64,000 nucleotides of DNA. Origin: Paramacrobiotus metropolitanus (lineage: Eukaryota; Tardigrada; Eutardigrada; Parachela; Macrobiotidae). The notes below the pieces were generated by a model. That model was not told where the DNA came from and made no database searches. It saw nothing but the letters and a program-made list of their open reading frames with translations. Position 1 is the stretch's first letter. Each line of letters starts with the position of its first letter. Positions 20,990-30,384 of the stretch are shown in pieces. Location: contig NW_026570234.1 of the NCBI RefSeq assembly GCF_019649055.1, positions 1,550,001 to 1,614,000 on the forward strand, given 5' to 3'. Both the position numbers and the translations under genes were made by a program.

Positions 20990-22610
20990 CAAACGTTCAC
21001 TTATTCACCCAAAACTACCAAATCAGCCAGAACTACCAGATCAGCCAGAAATACAGGATCAGCCAGAATTACCACATCAGCCAGAACTACAAAGGCGATT
21101 CCAAAAGTTTCTTTCGCTATTTTTTATCTTCCCCCACAAACTCACTTAGCCCTTTTCACCCATATTTTTACTAATGCTACTTACTAGCTAATTATTAAAA
21201 AATTTAAACTAGGTCCTGTTCAAAGAGGATGGGGAAAATTCGCCAAAAAGACTTTCAGCCGTGTCTGGCAGCCTATCTTCTGGGTTCCTCGCAAAATTGT
21301 AACATTTTTAACATTCTCTCCGTGCGAACGTCAAGAAGCACAAAACGTTTTTATGTTTTAAGTCTTCCCTCTTGCAGTGTAAATCAAGATCGAAAAGATT
21401 CGGCCCTTTTTGCTTTTAGAAGAAAATTGGAAGTGTTAATGAACCAGTTGTCAAAACACGAAGCTTGCCAGTTTCCATACGGCAAAAATATTAAAAAATC
21501 CGGAAAACAATTTGTTGCAAACAGGCTAGCGATAAATTGAATCATAACCAGTATGTGCTGGGGTGGGTAAAGGATACAGTTTTTATTGTGGAAAAGAATT
21601 GGAAGGTCGGAATAGCAGAAAAGCGGAAAACCAAAAAAAACGGATGTCTGTAGAAACAAATTTATTATTTTAATTTGTGAAAGTTTGGAAGCGATTCATG
21701 GTCGTGATAATAACAAGGACATGGTAAGCCTTCACTATTATAAATTTGATTCAAAACCATCGAGAAGGAGAGAAGTGACACCATTACAGCTGAATTTTTG
21801 GAAAGACAGTGGTTAGGCTACCAGAAGTACCACCGGCTAAATGATTTTTCACCTGGGCATTTCTTCATCGACAGTTAAAAGTTTTGTTTTCTTCGATTAC
21901 TAAGAGAACATGTTACGTAATAAAAAACATATCGTTTGCATATCACTTGAAATGGCACGAAGGCAAAATAGGGAAAGAAACTTTTGGAATGTTCTTTGTA
22001 TTAGCCCAAACAGAACTACCAAATCTGCCGGATCAGCCTGAACTACCAGATCAGTCAGAACTACCAAAGGTGCGTGTGCGTTATCCACCCTTTTAACCTT
22101 TTGCAACCGGAAGGTGCGTGTGCGGGATGAACCTTTTAGTCTTTTGCAACCAGAAGGTACGTGTGCCGGATGAACCGTTTTAGCCTTTTGCAAACGGAAG
22201 GTGCGTGTGCCGAATGAACTCTTTTAGCCTTTTGCACCGGAAGGTGCGTGTGCCGGATGAACCCTTTCGAGCCTTTGGGTAACCGAACGCCTTTTACGCA
22301 TTTAGCCTCCGAAGACCTTCCAAGCGTCTGGTCACCGAAGGCGTTTTAGGCCTTTGGACACCGAATGCCACGCGTGCGGTAACCGCCTTATTGACATTTT
22401 GGTCACCGAGGGCCTTTTTGAACCTTTAAGTCACCGAAGGCCTTTTAGGCCTTTGGCCACCGATGGCCTTTTAGGCCTTTGGTCACCGAAGGCCGGGCGT
22501 GCGGTACCCGCCTTATTAACCTTTTGGTCACCGAAAGCCGCGCGGGCGGTACCCACACTTTTAGGCCGTTTGAAACCGTGAGCCGCGTCAGCGCCGCGCG
22601 TCCTGCTTGT
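20990..22610. repeat. Composite satellite, intermediate partial unit with a unique insert
   Basis: The CAGCCAGAACTACC array reappears at 20990-21095, is interrupted by about 900 bp of non-repetitive sequence (21100-22005), and resumes at 22010-22060. It is followed by 43 bp units (TTTTGCAACCGGAAGGTGCG, 22065-22265) and GGTCACCGAAGG units (22270-22580). The block ends with GCGCCGCGCGTCCTGCTTGTCC-like sequence at about 22590-22611, similar to 24230-24250. The non-repetitive insert carries a 103-codon plus-strand frame (21229-21540) that I do not recognise. Confidence 0.65.
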
Positions 22611-24125
22611 CCAGTATATTAAAGCAAATTCTCTGTGCGAAAGTTATCCCGCCTCCAAATCTGATTGGCCAGAACCAGCCTTACGTTTCCGATTGGCCAG
22701 AACTAACCTTTTGGCTTTCAAGCGTTTAACTCTTACTAAGCTTTCGAAACCTTAGTGCCTGTATGAACATTTACCTGATCAGCCAGAACAACCTGTCCTT
22801 GTCCTACCTTCAGCCTTCGCCTTACTAAGGTGTCGAAACTTTAGTGCCTGTACAAACTTTAGCTTGATTAGCCACCAGATCTGCCAGCTAAACTAGAACT
22901 ACCAGATCAACCAGAACTACCAGAAAAGCCAAAACTACAGTATCAGCCAGAAACTACCAGATCAACCAGAACAACCAGATGAACCAGAACTGCCAAATCA
23001 GCAAGAACTACCGCGCGCTGTAAAGCCATTTAGACTTTTTGACGTCAACCAATGAACCAGATACTCCTTTTGGCTTGGGTCCTTACTTAGCTTTTGAACA
23101 TTAGTACCTTAGTGTCATTGGTCATTGAAAGTCTTTTAATCTTTTGGTCACCGAAGACCACGCGTGCGGTACCTGCCTTAATTTGCCTTTGGTTGCCGAA
23201 GGCAATTCAGGCCTTTTGTAACGGAAGGTGACGCGTGCGGTACCCACGTTAATAAGCTACAACTGCCAGATCACCAAAGCGTCCGAAACCAAGCTGAATG
23301 GTTATTTCTAAAACTACAGAGCTTTGGAAAGTTTACTGACCCTGTAAGCACTGAACGCCTATTAAACTAAGCTTTCAGAAGCTTCGTATGCCTAAGCTTA
23401 CACTAAGTCTATATGTGAAACCTTTTCGGCTTTGTGGCTTTGTAACTAAAAGGTGCGTGTGCCGGATGAAACCTTTTAGGCTTTGTAACTGAAAGGTAGG
23501 TATGACGCATATAACCTTTTTTTGCTTTATGACTGAAGGGTGGGTGTGCCGCATGGTAACCTTTTTTGCTTTGTGACTGAAAGGTGGGTTTGCCGCATGT
23601 AACCTTTTTGACTTTGTAACTGAAAGGTGCGTGTGCCGGATGAAACCTTTCAGGCTTTGTAACTGAAAGGTGCGTGTGCCGGTTGAAACCCTCTAAACTG
23701 TAACTGAAAGGTGAGTGTGCCGGATGAAACCCTCTAAACTGTGTAACTGAAAGTTGAGTGTGCCGGATGAAACCTTTTACGCTTTGTAACTGAAAGGTGG
23801 GTGTGCCGCATGTAACCTTTTAGGCTTTGTAACTGAAAGGTGCGTGTGCCGGTTGAAACCCTCTAAACTGTAACTGAAAGGTGAGTGTGCCGGATGAAAC
23901 CCTCTAAACTGTGTAACTGAAAGTTGAGTGTGCCGGATGAAACCTTTTACGCTTTGTAACTGAAAGGTGGGTGTGCCGCATGTAACCTTTTAGGCTTTGT
24001 AACTGAAAGGTGACACTGCCGGATGAAACCTTTCAGGCCTTTGCAACTTAAAGGTACATCTGCGGAATCTACTTTTTTATTTACGCAGTTGAAGCCTTTC
24101 TGTGTACACCTGGCCCCGGCTACCA
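22611..24125. repeat. Composite satellite, copy 2
   Basis: The same order as copy 1: TATTAAAGCA leader with CTGATTGGCCAGAACCAGCC, CAGCCAGAACTACC array (22880-23010), GGTCACCGAAGAC/CGCGTGCGGTACC units (23105-23260), TTTGTAACTGAAAGG array (23420-24020), and the closing GCGGAATCTAC ... TACGCAGTTGAAGCC segment. It is shorter than copy 1. Confidence 0.8.
23653..24011. repeat. Higher-order repeat, 170 bp x 2
   Basis: GGTTGAAACCCTCTAAACTG starts at 23681 and again at 23851, and the intervening 170 bp is repeated almost exactly. A recent tandem duplication of several basic units explains this. Confidence 0.85.
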
Positions 24126-24298
24126 TCCTGCCGGTTTCTCTAAATTTTAGAAAACCTGTTTAATTCGAATTATTTAGCTAAAAGACGCGGCTGACAGAAA
24201 CAGCCTTTGCACTGCAGCGCGGCGCGTATGCGCCGCGCGCTGTGCTTGTACCAATTATTGCAGAACGTCCAGATTACGCTACACTGTTGTGTTTGCGC
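24126..24298. other. Spacer with GC-rich hairpin
   Basis: The arms GCGCGGCGC (24217-24225) and GCGCCGCGC (24230-24238) form a 9 bp hairpin with a 4 base loop, followed by TGTGCTTGTACC. Similar GCGCCGCGCG ... TGCTTGTCC sequence ends the previous satellite unit near 22600, so it may mark the unit boundary. Confidence 0.5.
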
Positions 24299-25048
24299 TT
24301 AAATTAAAGATGGGACACGGGCACGTGCCGGTGCACACGCCGGGCATTCATCGGGATACTTTGCTTTACGGATCTTATCCCATTCCGCTAACTGATCCTC
24401 CCACGTCTTCTCCGCTTTCTCAACAAACGCGTAAACATAATCTTCTCGGTGCCTGCCGCTGATTGTATCGGGGCTGAGAAGCGGCAGACGTCGCTCCATA
24501 GATAGCCGAGTAACATTTCCACCGGTCCCGCGGAGCTCGTCAATATTGACATACTCGGATTTCGTGGCGCGGATTGGACTAGGCAGTCCAAAGACAGCCG
24601 ATGCGGCCTTAGTCAGTATTCCGTTTGATTCTAAATAAACGCATAAAAAAATAAAAATTCATTCGCAAAATTCGTCATAATTATAAGATTATACGTAGTT
24701 TCGAGATAAATTATACTGTAGCTGTCTGGTATTATTTATGCCTGTTTATTTATGTTTCTCTTTACCAGTTGAAGGCATAGAAGCAGCGGTGGACGTTGTA
24801 GTGGGAGCGGTAGTGGATGTTGTAGAAGCGGTGGTGGAAGTGGTGGAAGCAGCGCTTGAGGGTGTCGCCACGGGCGGAGTTGTGCTGGTTCGCAGCTGCA
24901 ATTCAGGACAGGCGCGCATACCTACCAGGTGAACGCTAAGGCTTAAACACTGTCGCAGATTTGCACATACTGTACCGTGTACTTCTACATATATAGCTTC
25001 CGCACACGCTTCCACGAGGCGCGGTCGTGTGGCGGTGGCGCTAATCCA
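24299..25048 (-). CDS. Two-exon gene fragment with Cys-rich ectodomain-like and Ser/Thr linker regions
   Basis: The minus-strand exon ending at 24766 (TCAACTG|GTAAAG, phase 1) joins an exon at 24630-24299 (TTTATTTAG|AA) across a 135 bp intron with matching phase. The first exon, open to at least 25048, encodes VEACAEAIYVEVHGTVCAN, then C-rich segments and a long Ser/Thr/Ala/Pro tract. The second encodes ESNGILTKAASAVFGLPSP, a charged helical region (EDYVYAFVEKAEKTWEDQLA) and a C-terminus with CPAC, ending at 24299. The 5' end and any signal peptide are unresolved. I do not recognise the family. The exon-phase match and continuous sense codons are the evidence. Confidence 0.45.
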
Positions 25049-25789
25049 GAAGAGGACGGAGGAGTCTTAGGGTCCGACGACGGTGCCGGTCATGCAGGTG
25101 TTGATTAGTTTCCTATCTGATATGAGGTTGGATTTTCTGGCAGAATTTCTTTGCCCATTATCGCACCCGAACAATTGTGAGTGACATTTCGCCGCACTCA
25201 AACTCGACGCGCGACTTTTCGCCGCGAAGACATTTTGCCGCCGCACTTTCAGACGCTGGGACACTTCGGTTTGGGACATTTTGTGCTTTGAGACATTTTA
25301 CTTTTGCGACATTCGACGCAAGACGTCTGGTCGCGGACAATTCGTCTTGGGACTTTTCGAACGATGCGACTAATGGACGCAATATATTTCGCCGCGCTTA
25401 ATTCGCACTAGTTGTTCAGATTTTTTAGGCTTTGTTCTAAGTTTTTCTTAGGTTTTCTTGGTCCTTCTTAGACCTTCTTAGGTCTTCTTATGCTTTTTTA
25501 GATTTTTTAGGTCTACTAGGTTTCTCAGGTTTGTTTGGTTTTCTTAGGTTTTCTTAGGTTGCTTGGATTTGTCAGGTTTCTTAGGTTTTATTTATGTTTC
25601 TTAGGATTCTTAAATTTCTTAGGCTTCTTAGGTTTCTTAGGTTGTTCGTTTGGGTTTGTTTTTTTTTAGTTCTCCCCTTTTCTGACTCTTTTAGTTAGCT
25701 TAGCAAATAATTTATCTGATAGGCAAAATGTCGCTTCGTCGAGATATCCTTGCGGCGAAATTGTCCTGCTTCGAAACGGCTATGCGAAC

Positions 25790-25889
25790 TGTGGCGTAGT
25801 ATAGCAACCATGTTGCTAGCGTATGGTCATCAGTGTGAGACCATCAGTGTGTGTTGGGTCGAGCTGCAGTAAACTACTAAGTCGTGACA
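25790..25889 (+). repeat. 5' LTR
   Basis: 100 bp, starting TGTGGCGTAGTATAG and ending GTCGTGACA. It differs from the 3' LTR at two sites (CAACCA/CAACCG and GTGACA/GTGGCA). Confidence 0.92.
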
Positions 25890-25931
25890 GTGGCGTGAAG
25901 GTACGGCTAGTGTGATACTCCGCGAGCAGAA

Positions 25932-27338
25932 ATGCCCAGTACGGGTAATGTGACTGCTTCTAATGTGACGGCTCCCGCAGCGCCCCTTGAGGAGAATGGT
26001 GGATCTGGCCTTCTGCGGTTCGAACCTGCGGTCATGACGTGGAGGTCATGGCAGTTTCGATACCGCAACTATATCAAGTTGAGGAAGGTCACGGACACAG
26101 ATGAACAGAAGGCTATCCTGCTGGACGCCTTGGGCGTGGACGCGATGGAAATGCTGCAAGAACGCAGCAGTCTGTCTGCGCCGTGTGATACAACCTCCAT
26201 GTGTCTGCCGCGTGACCCGGACGATTACACCAATGCTCAGATTGTGGATAAACTCGAGCAGGCATACGTCCGGAAGACCAACGCGACTGTAGAGTGGGCA
26301 ATGTATTTCCAGCTGCGTCAGGAGGCCGGGGAAACGTTGTTGGAGTTTTCCAACAAGCTGCGGAGGAAAGCAATTAACTGCAACTTCCCCGGAGACGTGT
26401 TGGAAAAGAACATGTCGTCCACGTTCCTGAACGGTGTGGCCAGCGATGCCACGCGTCAGCATCTCATGACCAAAGATTTCACGATGCTCGAAAAGGCCCT
26501 GGAGAAGGCGCAGCAATACGAGCTGGCCAAGACCACCAAGCGTGGCCAAGCGTCCACGGAAGTGGCTGACGTAGCCATCGTGCGCACCAAAGCAGAAAGG
26601 CGTGGCCAAGGTCGCAGTCAATGTCAACTAGGCCGAGCTGGAGGAAGAAGGTACGGCACAGGCGGAAGCCGCAGGAGGGACGGTGGGCGAGATGAAGGGA
26701 GCAGCCCGGACGAACGCGGCAGCAATTCTGCTGACAATGGTCGACTGCGCGGGGGAGGCGCAGGGTGTTATTCCTGTGGCGATGTGGACCACAGAAAGGC
26801 GGACTGCTGGGCGAAAGATGTCCGGTGTGGCAACTGTGGCAAACGAGGCCACATTGGCAGGATGTGCCGCTCGGAGCCCAAAGAGCGGGAACAGCACCAA
26901 GGCGGGAGGCGAACAATGCTCATAGAGGATGAGTTTGATGTCATGGGCATCAACATCGCCCCGGAGAACACAGACGACTCGTTGGATACAGTGTGGTGTA
27001 TGTTAGATACCTTAAGCAGGCAGCTGAACGAACTAGCGGAACGATGCCGTGCGCTGGAGCAGCGGGATGGCAAAGATTCCGCGAACGAACGTTCACAGAT
27101 GAATCATGCAGAAGTATTGTTTGTGGGTGAAACAACCGCCTACGGGCGCATGACGGACGGAACCGATGAACGGAGAAATAGCGATACGGCGTACAGAGAC
27201 GCAGTCAGCTGTGGTGCACGACCAAGTCAGAGCCAGTGCGAAGCGACAGCGTCTGTTGCGGACGCCGAGGCCGAACCGGATATCACTTCGGATGTGACTG
27301 GAAAGCGTAAGAAAGTGAAACGCAAGAAACGGAAATAA
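25932..27338 (+). CDS. gag: Retrotransposon Gag with two CCHC zinc knuckles
   Basis: 468 residues from an ATG 42 bp after the 5' LTR. Residues about 35-200 form a Gag capsid-like region (MTWRSWQFRYRNYIKL, a LLDALG motif, later LRQEAGETLLEFSNKL and a helical EKALEKAQQYELAK). About 200-275 is basic and Gly/Arg-rich. Two knuckles of form CX2CX4HX4C lie at 279-292 and 299-312 and should bind element RNA. The C-terminal 150 residues are acidic and end in a basic tail (KRKKVKRKKRK) that could act as a nuclear localisation signal. Family: Ty3/gypsy-like Gag by general form (inference). The frame is intact, and the stop lies about 120 bp before the polypurine tract, leaving no room for pol. Confidence 0.88.
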   Translation: MPSTGNVTASNVTAPAAPLEENGGSGLLRFEPAVMTWRSWQFRYRNYIKLRKVTDTDEQKAILLDALGVDAMEMLQERSSLSAPCDTTSMCLPRDPDDYTNAQIVDKLEQAYVRKTNATVEWAMYFQLRQEAGETLLEFSNKLRRKAINCNFPGDVLEKNMSSTFLNGVASDATRQHLMTKDFTMLEKALEKAQQYELAKTTKRGQASTEVADVAIVRTKAERRGQGRSQCQLGRAGGRRYGTGGSRRRDGGRDEGSSPDERGSNSADNGRLRGGGAGCYSCGDVDHRKADCWAKDVRCGNCGKRGHIGRMCRSEPKEREQHQGGRRTMLIEDEFDVMGINIAPENTDDSLDTVWCMLDTLSRQLNELAERCRALEQRDGKDSANERSQMNHAEVLFVGETTAYGRMTDGTDERRNSDTAYRDAVSCGARPSQSQCEATASVADAEAEPDITSDVTGKRKKVKRKKRK

Positions 27339-27470
27339 GCACTACTTTCGACTGCCAGTGGAGGAACCGAAAACGCTTAATATTCGTAAAAATTTTTATT
27401 ATTACTATTATATTATTGATGCTGTAATTGTTTTCTATTTTTTGTGAGTGGGTTCCCCACTGGGGGGAGA

Positions 27471-27570
27471 TGTGGCGTAGTATAGCAACCGTGTTGCTAG
27501 CGTATGGTCATCAGTGTGAGACCATCAGTGTGTGTTGGGTCGAGCTGCAGTAAACTACTAAGTCGTGGCA
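27471..27570 (+). repeat. 3' LTR
   Basis: 100 bp direct repeat of 25790-25889, preceded directly by the polypurine tract and followed by the CGAAC target duplication. Confidence 0.92.
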
Positions 27571-27715
27571 CGAACGGAAACTCTCGCGGCGTAAAGTCCT
27601 ACCGACGAAATGTCCTGCGAAGCGTAGCGAGGCTAGTTGGCCTTGCGGTGAAATGTCTGAGACCAAAGCCTTGCGACTAGTTGTCCGCGGCGAAATGTCG
27701 CGGTGCCGCGTATGG

Positions 27716-28525
27716 CACGCGTATTATATATTTAGCTATGAAAATTACTGTAGCGCAACTACGAGTTTAACAAATTTAACTACAGTAAATTCGCTACTAT
27801 ACACAGAAGAGAAGTTCACACTCCTCTTGAGGGTTTACACTCCTATTGACTATACGCTATACACTATACACAGTTCACACTCCTGTTGACGGTTACAACC
27901 TAATTTCCATCGATACACAGCAACATGCCCCAAATGCTTCAGATACTAAGTAGTAAAACAACATGCCGCGAGTGTGTTATCACTATTATGGAAGAACGGT
28001 ATGTCTGGTTTCTGCTGGTTTCCGTTCCATCTGTAAAAATAACTCGTTTTCCATGAGCGGTTAACGGCTCTGCATAGTAATGCATTAAACTTTCTCCACC
28101 CCGCGGTAAATTAGCGCCAAAACAAACAAATTTAGTGGATATGACTCACGAAGTAAGCGACTTGTGATTGGTCGTGACATATTTCCAAAAATGGAGAAAC
28201 CATTGGAAACCAGTTTCGTTACTTGTTCACAGTCCGAAAGTGGAATCAGAATTAGCCTTAGTGGCGCTCGTGGTCGGCGATGCCAAATTACCAATGCCGT
28301 TGACGGTAGCTTGATTGGCGTTAATGCATGTTGCGATGCAACTTTTCCATACCAAAGCATTAACGTTTGCATACTAATGAGCGCTAAGTGGTTTGTTCGC
28401 CGCGATTGTTGAAATGATAAGAAAAATCATTACTTTGCAAGAAAAACAGTAACTGGAAATCGGGAGATTTCCGAACGTAAACAGCAACTGCCAGCGTGAA
28501 CTTTTAGCCCTTAATAAACCCACTA
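27716..28525. other. No gene recognised
   Basis: AT-rich at first, with variations of a CTCCT(G/C)TTGA... TACACTC sequence near 27810-27890. An 82-codon plus-strand frame (28164-28412) has no recognisable features. Confidence 0.4.
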
Positions 28526-28531
28526 TACAGA

Positions 28532-28537
28532 TATAAG
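28532..28537 (+). promoter_or_regulatory. Candidate TATA box of the Cys-rich peptide gene
   Basis: TATAAG lies about 115 bp upstream of the ATG at 28648, with pyrimidine-rich sequence typical of a start region (TTTTCTCTCTTCTGTC) about 40-60 bp downstream. Confidence 0.4.
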
Positions 28538-28647
28538 CCGAGAACCGAAAGGGTAGAGGGCACTAAAATCTGCAGTTTTCTCTCTTCTGTCTTCGAAACT
28601 ACAGCAGCACCGCTTCCGGTAGCTTATTTCTCCGCCCACTGCTCATC

Positions 28648-28851
28648 ATGTTTGTTCTTCTCACCGTGACTATTCTGCTGCTGGCCGCCTCCTCTGGCCC
28701 GGTGGCCGGTCAGGACCTGTGTGCGACAGTGTGTACCCCTGGATCTGGTCCGTGTAAGGGGTTGTCCATCTGCAACACGTGCCCAGGGTGTAGCTTTGGG
28801 GCGCCTGCACCGACTCCCGCGCCTCCCCTGGCATGTCGCTCCTGCTGCTGA
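28648..28851 (+). CDS. Small secreted cysteine-rich peptide
   Basis: 67 residues in one exon. MFVLLTVTILLLAASSGPVA is a strong signal peptide with likely cleavage before QDLC. The mature part of about 45 residues holds nine cysteines and ends with CRSCC. It contains a Pro/Ala hinge (FGAPAPTPAPPLA) between a six-Cys module and the last three Cys. It has a candidate TATA box upstream and AATAAA downstream at 29123, making a compact intronless unit. The family is not recognised: an antimicrobial or matrix peptide is possible, but no motif decides. The odd cysteine count suggests an intermolecular disulphide. Confidence 0.65.
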   Translation: MFVLLTVTILLLAASSGPVAGQDLCATVCTPGSGPCKGLSICNTCPGCSFGAPAPTPAPPLACRSCC

Positions 28852-29122
28852 CCAACCACGTCGCGTGCCGCTCGGTAACCAACAAGTGGTCCTCTGCTGG
28901 CGATATTAGCTGTCCGGTTGCCATAAGACCGCATTTAGATTGCTGATATGATAGCTCTACATTGTGTGCTAATTAACTAGTGCGTCACCGTCGCTTGTTG
29001 TTTTGCTTGTCGAGCGAGCTCACGATACTGTAAACAGTTTACAGACAACGCTTGCCATTTGCTGGTTTGTATCCACCGTAGTGGACGTGGTTTCTTGCTG
29101 GACTGAATGCATCGGATAATCA

Positions 29123-29128
29123 AATAAA
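29123..29128 (+). terminator. Poly(A) signal
   Basis: AATAAA about 270 bp past the stop of the Cys-rich peptide, followed by a T-rich stretch. Confidence 0.5.
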
Positions 29129-30022
29129 GTAGTCTTTTAATTTTATGGTCTGTTGTAGTTTGTTGCGCGAGAACGTTGTCCCTAGCCGAAAGTAACGAAA
29201 TAGAGATTAGAGGTGGTTAATGATTAGCTTCCACTATATAATTAACCGGTGAACCTGGACAAATGTTGATCCGCATTCTACGTCACGCCTCTTACAACAG
29301 CCGATCAGCCTGACGATGGCATCCCGCCGCAGTAAATCGATTCAAACGGGTTCAAAAAATCTTGGGCAGTTTTGCGGCCCTTGATAAAGAAATAATTCCG
29401 TACAACTCAATAACCTGAAAACAAACACATAGTACACTTCGTCAGGAGCAGCTCCTACAGACCGCGCAGGTTCCATGGACAAAAGCTCGCTGGATTGCTG
29501 CTTCTTGTGATGGCTGTGCTGTGGCTGTACTGGGTCAACTTCCACACCATCACATCAAAACGCTGGTCAGTGGCCCGATCAGTGGAAGCAGCACCAACAA
29601 CCCCGATGTCACAGCCATCACACTGACATCCCCGGTCACAGTCGTCACGACCTGCTATCACATCCCCTCGAAAATGGACAAGACCGCGTACCTGCACTTC
29701 ACGCGCAACTTCCTCCCGCATATCCCGGGCTTCTTGTAACATCTTCACCGACGCCGCATCCGCCGCGGAACTGCGGGCTTTACGCCCCACGCCAACCCAA
29801 CCGCACCCGGCTGGTGATTCAGCCGCTGCAGGAACCCCACGAGTACGCCAAGTTGGACCGGTGCCGGCGGGTGTGACGATATGCCCTGCACATTCCTGTG
29901 CGGTCATATGACATCACGCTGACCGCATATTACATCATCATGCCGTCATGCACTCTGTCATTGGTTTGTCGCCGTCACTAGCCCCACCCATGGCAGCGGA
30001 GCCCATCCGGACCAGGACCATT

Positions 30023-30246
30023 ATACTGTAGAGTAACCCTATACTTGACAGCCTTTTTGTACGACAGGAGCTATACTGCACCGTAGTACTGGCAAACGTT
30101 CAGTTGGCTCAGAGCCGACTGCACTGCACTCACATGTGCTGTCTGCCTAGTCACAGGCAGCACACATGAATGGTGAATGTGCTCGTACAGCGTACGTCTC
30201 TCTGAGCTATAAAAAAAGCTGTCAAGTGCAGGGTTACTCTACAGTA
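30023..30246. mobile_element. MITE with TA-flanked inverted repeats
   Basis: TACTGTAGAGTAACCC at the left is matched by GGGTTACTCTACAGTA at the right. The homology continues inwards through ACTTGACAGC (about 35 bp in all, with two or three mismatches). TA on both sides fits a Tc1/mariner-type target. There is no coding capacity. An internal imperfect palindrome (CATGTGCTGTCTGCCT near 30133) adds secondary structure. Confidence 0.75.
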
Positions 30247-30252
30247 TATAAA
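30245..30252 (+). promoter_or_regulatory. TATA box at the MITE edge, with initiator
   Basis: TATATAAA overlaps the right MITE terminus. TCAGTA, matching an arthropod-type initiator, starts at 30275, 30 bp downstream: the canonical TATA-to-start spacing. Confidence 0.5.
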
Positions 30253-30329
30253 GCACCCCTCCACACCGTACCAGTCAGTAGTGCTGCAGTAGTCTACCAG
30301 CAGACTCTCAGTCGACTCTCAACCTACAC

Positions 30330-30368
30330 ATGGCTTACCTAGCATTAGTATTGCTATTGTGGGCATAG
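30330..30368 (+). CDS. 12-codon hydrophobic mini-ORF
   Basis: The first ATG after the TATA/initiator pair opens MAYLALVLLLWA followed by a stop, like a truncated signal peptide. AATAAA follows at 30379, so the unit from TATA to poly(A) signal is under 150 bp. It could be the 5' end of a secreted-protein gene cut short, or a non-coding transcript. Whether it is translated cannot be told. Confidence 0.3.
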   Translation: MAYLALVLLLWA

Positions 30369-30378
30369 TGTTATATTG

Positions 30379-30384
30379 AATAAA
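30379..30384 (+). terminator. Poly(A) signal of the mini-unit
   Basis: AATAAAGG 11 bases after the mini-ORF stop, followed by a GT-rich stretch (GTGCGTTGTCT) 30 bp on. Confidence 0.4.

Larger units (their letters stand above)
25790..27570 (+). mobile_element. Complete LTR retroelement carrying gag only (1,781 bp)
   Basis: Two 100 bp LTRs (25790-25889, 27471-27570) differ at two positions and run TG...CA. A 5 bp target duplication, CGAAC, lies at 25785-25789 and 27571-27575. A candidate primer-binding site TGGCGTGAAGG starts one base after the 5' LTR (25891). A polypurine tract GGGGGGAGA (27462-27470) abuts the 3' LTR. The single open frame encodes Gag; there is no protease, reverse transcriptase, RNase H or integrase. 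All cis-elements for retrotransposition appear present, so it would be mobilised by proteins from another element. This matches the terminal-repeat-with-GAG type described in plants. Confidence 0.9.
25140..27715. repeat. Palindromic repeat element with TTCTTAGG core, split by an LTR insertion
   Basis: The left side (about 25175-25400) carries repeats of the type GACATTTCGCCGC. The core (about 25420-25660) is a TTTCTTAGG array. The right side carries the inverted motif GGCGAAATGTC at 25725-25785, and after the inserted LTR element again at 27576-27705. The plan equals that of 1318-1930, but the 12-13 bp motif differs. The element was interrupted at CGAAC (25785-25789 and 27571-27575). Confidence 0.7.

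Noticed and set aside
19742-24020. CRISPR-like regular array
   Set aside because: Repeats are contiguous and degenerate without unique spacers, and the DNA is eukaryotic; a minisatellite explains it.
24217-24255. Helitron 3' end (hairpin followed by CTRR)
   Set aside because: The GC hairpin is present, but it is followed by CTTG rather than CTRR and no matching TC start was found.
26046-26916. Long minus-strand frames opposite gag
   Set aside because: They are complements of the Gag frame, with Cys/His/Pro content expected from antisense; the LTR element layout fixes the coding strand.
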